Source: a virus. Taken from it: 44,509 bases of DNA. The notes below the pieces were generated by a model. The model saw only the letters and a program-made list of their open reading frames with translations. It was not told where the DNA came from and searched no databases. Shown one piece after another: positions 41,020 to 44,509 of the stretch. Location: IMG/VR virus record IMGVR_UViG_3300045747_000570, positions 1-44,509 of that record. The stretch is one strand, 5' to 3'. A program made the position numbers and the translations under genes. Numbering within the stretch: the stretch's first letter is position 1; every line of letters starts with the position of its first letter.

Positions 41020-43352
41020 AAATAGAAGTATTACGCTTAGACGGAACGAAAGGATTAATTCCATTAGATAAACTTGATAAAGCTCTACTATCTGGTAAAT
41101 TTGCACTTGCTAATCCTGAGCAAAAAATAGAAGTTATTAATCCTCAAGGAGAAATAGGATATATCAAAGGAAGTAGACTCGTAGGCGCATTGAAGGCTGA
41201 TTATCAGTTAAATAAAGGTCAAATTACTCAAAAGTCAGTAAAAGAAGAAGATGATGCGTTTACTTTTTTAAATAAATCAGCTCTTAAAGGAGCAATAGAC
41301 CTTGCAAATCTACCAGCTACAGGAGAGAGTGGTATTAGGTGGCTAGCAGGTAAAATTGCTGCAGATCAAAACGAAGATATCGGTCCTTATAACTTTGGTA
41401 GAGACTTACAATGGCAAAAATCTCTTACCAATAAATTAGAAGATTTTAGTAAACAACCTAATTATTTTCCTCCATATGCTGAAAACATACATTCTTTTCT
41501 TAATAAACATCATATTGATACAACTCCAAGAACGACTAATAGTTTTTTAAAACCTCTCGGCCAAGGAACTGAATGGCTAACTCAAGGAGCTATAACAGGT
41601 GGACTTGGAAATCTTGGAAAACTATCATTACTTGATAGATTTAACAAAACAGCACGAACAGCAGGGGTACAAGGTGCACTCGGTACTTTAAGCGGTGCTA
41701 CTCAAGAATTCCTTGGAGCAGATCCATTAACGGCAGATTTAACCGCTGCAGGATTGCAAATGGTTACACCAAACCCAGCTTCTTTGCTAAATAAATTTTC
41801 TAAACAAGGAAAAATAGCTGCGGGGGAAGCACCTGTATCAAAGCTATTGAAAGATATAACTAAGGAACATAATTTAGAACGATTAAAAAACTTTAATCCG
41901 CAGTCGGATAGTGTTATTCCTGTTACTGCTGAAGTAGCTTTAAATAGAGATATCTCAAATTTACATAATGCATATGCTCCTAATCTAACAGGCGTTGATG
42001 CTAAACGAGCTTATAATGATGAAATGTTGCGCAATAAACTGAATGCCATTGGTGATAATTTAAATCCTTCTCCCCTAGAAGTTGGAGAGGCTGGAAGAAG
42101 CAAAATACAAAATACTTTAAATGCCCTAGAAACCAAACGAACGAATGCTAGTTCTGATCTTTATAAAAATCTACAAGACTCACAAAATACTTATCCAATA
42201 TCTAATTTTGAAAATTACACAAATAATGCCATTATTGATGAACTTGGTGATATAGAAAAAGGCCTAGTGAAACATAAGAATATATTACCTACTAAATATA
42301 AGAAATTGGCCGAAAAGTCTAAAGCAGAATTATCTAAACTTGAGAAAGAGCTAGATAAAGAAGTCATGCGATTAGACAAAGAATACCCTAATTTAAATGC
42401 GCAAGCTAAAGAACAGGTCTTAAATCAATTGTTACCTGCCTATAGTGAAAAAGTTCTAAAAATGAATGCGTTAAAAGCGGAAGTTGCGGCATTAGAAAGC
42501 GGCCGCTATAAACCAGGTCATATTGACAAAGCAATGAGTGAGATCGGCAATAATATTACCCAGTTAAAAAGATCAGAGAAAGGTGGTAATAAATCATTGC
42601 TCAGGCATTTTAAAAAACAAAAAGAAGAAATGCTGAAAGATTTAAGTACAACTCCTGAAGGATCTGCTCATAGAGATGTTTATAGTCAATATTCAAAACC
42701 TGTGAATGCGATCAACCAAGATAAGTTACTTAAGAAATTTGTTGGTAAAAATGAATTCAATCAATATAGAGTTCCTACTGATGATCTACCACGCAATATT
42801 ATGAAAGCACCGGAAGAAAATATACGAAATTATATGGAGCATATCAGAGGAAACAAAGCAGAAGACCTAACTAAAGCATATGTACGTGATATGTATCTAG
42901 GCAAAGCTCCAGAAGGGAGTATACCAACTTATGATAAATCAAATAATTTCTTAAGAACAAGAAAAGAAAAAATGAATGCTATTTATTCTCCTGAGGAATT
43001 AAGTAGCTTTGATGAAATAAATAATTATTTAAAGAACAGATCAGAGGTGTCTAGGGGTAATGGGGCTTATGGATCGGCCACTGCTCCAAAGTTAGAAATG
43101 CAGGCAAAAGTACAAAACTATTTAGGTTCTCCAACTCAGCAACCTTTAGCAATGATTAAGAATATCCCTGGTGTTCCATTTAAAAACTGGGCTTCTAAAC
43201 AGTTTATGCGCCCAAATCCAAATTACAGCGTATTAGAGGAAGCCTTGATTGATCCAATGTTTGCGAGAAGTTTACTTGAAAGACAACCTATTGCCAAGCG
43301 TAGAGGAAACTATTTACCCACTCTTTTTAACGTTATAAACGGTAATGAATAG
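41016..43352 (+). CDS. Largest ejection-type protein
   Basis: This 778-residue protein begins with a beta-rich segment (MKIEVLRLDGTKGLIPLDKL, QKIEVINPQGEIGYIKGSRL) that looks like two copies of a small strand-turn module. A Gly/Leu-rich region (about 195-235, WLTQGAITGGLGNLGKLSLL) and a long helical body follow. It occupies the slot of the large internal protein (gp16-like) at the operon end. I saw no lytic transglycosylase Glu motif. The next gene faces it on the other strand. Confidence 0.55.
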   Translation: MKIEVLRLDGTKGLIPLDKLDKALLSGKFALANPEQKIEVINPQGEIGYIKGSRLVGALKADYQLNKGQITQKSVKEEDDAFTFLNKSALKGAIDLANLPATGESGIRWLAGKIAADQNEDIGPYNFGRDLQWQKSLTNKLEDFSKQPNYFPPYAENIHSFLNKHHIDTTPRTTNSFLKPLGQGTEWLTQGAITGGLGNLGKLSLLDRFNKTARTAGVQGALGTLSGATQEFLGADPLTADLTAAGLQMVTPNPASLLNKFSKQGKIAAGEAPVSKLLKDITKEHNLERLKNFNPQSDSVIPVTAEVALNRDISNLHNAYAPNLTGVDAKRAYNDEMLRNKLNAIGDNLNPSPLEVGEAGRSKIQNTLNALETKRTNASSDLYKNLQDSQNTYPISNFENYTNNAIIDELGDIEKGLVKHKNILPTKYKKLAEKSKAELSKLEKELDKEVMRLDKEYPNLNAQAKEQVLNQLLPAYSEKVLKMNALKAEVAALESGRYKPGHIDKAMSEIGNNITQLKRSEKGGNKSLLRHFKKQKEEMLKDLSTTPEGSAHRDVYSQYSKPVNAINQDKLLKKFVGKNEFNQYRVPTDDLPRNIMKAPEENIRNYMEHIRGNKAEDLTKAYVRDMYLGKAPEGSIPTYDKSNNFLRTRKEKMNAIYSPEELSSFDEINNYLKNRSEVSRGNGAYGSATAPKLEMQAKVQNYLGSPTQQPLAMIKNIPGVPFKNWASKQFMRPNPNYSVLEEALIDPMFARSLLERQPIAKRRGNYLPTLFNVINGNE

Positions 43353-43370
43353 TAAAAAGCTTTGTATGAA

Positions 43371-43673
43371 TTAAATCTCTGTAATTGTGATAGGATAAGT
43401 TACTTCAACTTGCTTTTTCTTTAAGATATACATTGGTGTCTTCATTCCTTTAACGTCTTCGATGGTGATTTCACCACTTACCCAGAACACCAAGTAATCA
43501 CATAAATACTTAACGCCGCCAGGCAAATGAAATGGAACTTGCCTAAGGAAAAAAAGCACTTCGCCATATTTTTGCAAAGCTTTAAGTTCCGTATAACGTT
43601 TATGCTCTTTTTTAGAGGCAAATCTAATCCCATCATCGATAACAGGTTTTGCTCTAAATTTATGTTTTAACAT
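43371..43673 (-). CDS. DUF1064 family protein
   Basis: The 100-residue protein reads KFRAKPVIDDGIRFASKKEH (start), KRYTELKALQKYGEV, then VKYLCDYLVFW and EDVKGMKTPMYILKKKQVE. This is the DUF1064 pattern: F.SK.E..RY.EL......G.I..L..Q, a (Y)(I/L)(A/C)DF strand and E(D/V)VKG, an arrangement like the PD-(D/E)XK core (D at DYL, E/K at EDVKG). Members are common phage proteins and probably nucleases, such as a junction resolvase. It is coded opposite to the virion operon with its own extended -10 promoter and a leader containing a 22-bp perfect palindrome. Confidence 0.8.
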   Translation of the reverse strand: MLKHKFRAKPVIDDGIRFASKKEHKRYTELKALQKYGEVLFFLRQVPFHLPGGVKYLCDYLVFWVSGEITIEDVKGMKTPMYILKKKQVEVTYPITITEI

Positions 43674-43693
43674 AATTATTATTTTCTTAAAGC

Positions 43694-43715
43694 CGTTATG
43701 GGAATTCCCATAACG
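43694..43715. repeat. 22-bp perfect palindrome
   Basis: The sequence CGTTATGGGAA and its exact reverse complement abut with no spacer, centred on a GAATTC site. It lies 21 nt upstream of the DUF1064 ATG and downstream of the promoter at 43759, so it is in that gene's leader. It could be an operator, a translation-blocking hairpin, or a resolution site for a linear replicon. Confidence 0.7.
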
Positions 43716-43758
43716 CTATTGTTACTGTAATAAAACACTCGCATCGGCACATAGCTTT

Positions 43759-43767
43759 ATTATAACA
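43759..43767 (-). promoter_or_regulatory. Extended -10 promoter of the DUF1064 gene
   Basis: Read on the minus strand, TG, one base and then TATAAT (plus 43759-43764 for the hexamer) form a consensus extended -10. No good -35 is visible. The leader would be about 75-80 nt and would contain the perfect palindrome. Confidence 0.5.
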
Positions 43768-43873
43768 GAAAAAGTTTTTTCACGGGAAATCTCGAAGTTT
43801 TTTAGATCACCTTAAAATGGTTACCCCCACCAACTGTGGAAAATGAAATAATAAAACAGACTTAGTCAAGGGG

Positions 43874-43940
43874 TTTAACTGGATTTAACTGGGTTTAACT
43901 AGTTCACGCATACACGAACTAGTTAAAGTGTGTTTTTTTA
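43874..43940 (+). repeat. Phased TTTAACT heptads with a 12-bp dyad
   Basis: TTTAACT occurs at 43874-43880, 43884-43890 and 43894-43900, exactly 10 bp apart, and its reverse AGTTAAA at 43921-43927. The last direct copy is the outer part of a perfect 12-bp stem (43894-43905 with 43916-43927, 10-nt loop), followed by a seven-T run (43933-43939). The stem plus T run could end rightward transcripts; the phased heptads look like a protein-binding array. The 328-nt gap 43674-44001 holds this and the palindrome but no gene. Confidence 0.6.
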
Positions 43941-44001
43941 ACAATTAGACTTTTATCTTTGGTACAAAAATTGCGTTGAGCTTAAATATATTAATTTATT
44001 T

Positions 44002-44509
44002 ATGAGATTTTTTATGAAGGGATTCGGTAATTTGATGGACATAGCTCAGGCAAAAGAACTGCAAAAACTCGAAGCAGCTCAAAGAGAGCAACAAAAACTT
44101 TACACTATGAATGAAAAAAGATCAGTAGAACTTAAATACGGTCATTGCGAAAAGAACAGTAGCTTTAAAGACCCAATAAGAAAAGAAATTGAAGATCTTT
44201 GGGTTAATTTAGGCAATAGATTAAATGAAAGTTTGGACACTGTTAATGGTATTAAACAAGAAACAATAGTTAAAGTTTGGGATTTATCTAAATTGGAATT
44301 AGATAGCATTGTAAATGCTTCGAAAGCCCATAAAAATCAAGTTGAAGTTTATCAAGCAAAAATAATGAATTGCGCTAATGTAAACCAAGCTGATTCTATA
44401 TATGCTCAATTGGAGTTTTATCATCAACAAGAAATGGGTAAATTAAAAGCTACGGCAAATTCATTTATTCAAAAGTGCGTTAGTAAAGCTAATGAATTAA
44501 TTTTGCCTG
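44002..44509 (+). CDS. Phasin-like protein, runs off the window
   Basis: The frame opens at ATG 44002 (or 44014, in frame) and continues to the last base. About 169 residues are visible. The N-terminus GFGNLMDIAQAKELQKLEAA recalls YbaB-like or phasin starts. The C-terminal stretch (KAHKNQVEVYQAKIMNCANV, NQADSIYAQLEFYHQQEMGK, LKATANSFIQKCVSKANELI) has the phasin pattern of a Q-rich helix, a short turn and a final long helix ending KANEL. Phasins coat polyhydroxyalkanoate granules. It may be host sequence beyond the phage or phage cargo. Confidence is limited by truncation. Confidence 0.45.
   Translation, partial: MRFFMKGFGNLMDIAQAKELQKLEAAQREQQKLYTMNEKRSVELKYGHCEKNSSFKDPIRKEIEDLWVNLGNRLNESLDTVNGIKQETIVKVWDLSKLELDSIVNASKAHKNQVEVYQAKIMNCANVNQADSIYAQLEFYHQQEMGKLKATANSFIQKCVSKANELILP

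Overview
The window is an AT-rich (by eye roughly two-thirds A+T) phage genome, largely complete, with a short stretch of flanking DNA at each end. Virion genes recall P22-like and other short-tailed podoviruses: large terminase, portal, GroES-like cochaperonin, scaffold, decoration protein, major capsid protein, gp4-like and gp10-like tail proteins, fibres and three large ejection-type proteins. Low GC, a DnaA-N-like plasmid-style initiator, a patatin phospholipase and an SSF symporter of the type seen in Rickettsia point to an obligate intracellular alphaproteobacterium of the order Rickettsiales. That host call is inference from gene content, not a database match.

Layout. 1-212 (minus): 5' end of a sodium/solute symporter gene, frameshifted by an 8-bp tandem duplication. 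314-9883 (plus): early/replication region with small HTH proteins, a ParB-MT-A70 methylase fusion overlapping a possible PD-(D/E)XK nuclease, a large Rep-like protein with iteron-like repeats and a dyad inside its coding sequence, SSB, an HNH/AP2 protein, a double DUF2829 (Tad2-like) protein, two further ParB-fold proteins (one fused to a beta-class methylase) and a possible small terminase. 9948-13653: C5 methylase, a ParF/ParG-like partition pair, several small unknown proteins, a WGR-domain protein and a double-HTH protein. 14014-15964: two membrane proteins, a resolvase-type serine recombinase, and a cold-shock protein and HU on the opposite strand. 16084-43352: the virion operon, interrupted at 23224-24638 by a membrane protein and an opposite-strand Panacea-type toxin-antitoxin candidate. 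43371-43673 (minus): a DUF1064 protein preceded by a 22-bp perfect palindrome. 43874-43940: three 10-bp-phased heptads leading into a 12-bp dyad. 44002-end: a truncated phasin-like gene.

The combination of plasmid-style initiator, partition cassette and resolvase with a full virion gene set suggests a phage-plasmid, or a prophage descended from one. I saw no DNA polymerase, primase, helicase, tyrosine or large serine integrase, holin or endolysin. Replication probably uses host machinery, and lysis may rest on unrecognised proteins or the patatin lipase. Three DNA methylases, a Tad2-like protein and a Panacea toxin-antitoxin candidate give the element several defence or counter-defence functions.

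The best leads are: the in-gene origin candidate (3422-3704); the two-domain Tad2-like protein (6673-7095); the C5 methylase whose target-recognition stretch reads as methylase-like sequence in two frames (10430-10640); the Panacea island inside the capsid operon; the capsid-operon leader with two extended -10 promoters, an intervening terminator and four degenerate repeats (24752-24978); and the heptad/dyad site at 43874-43940, a possible centromere for the ParFG-like pair.
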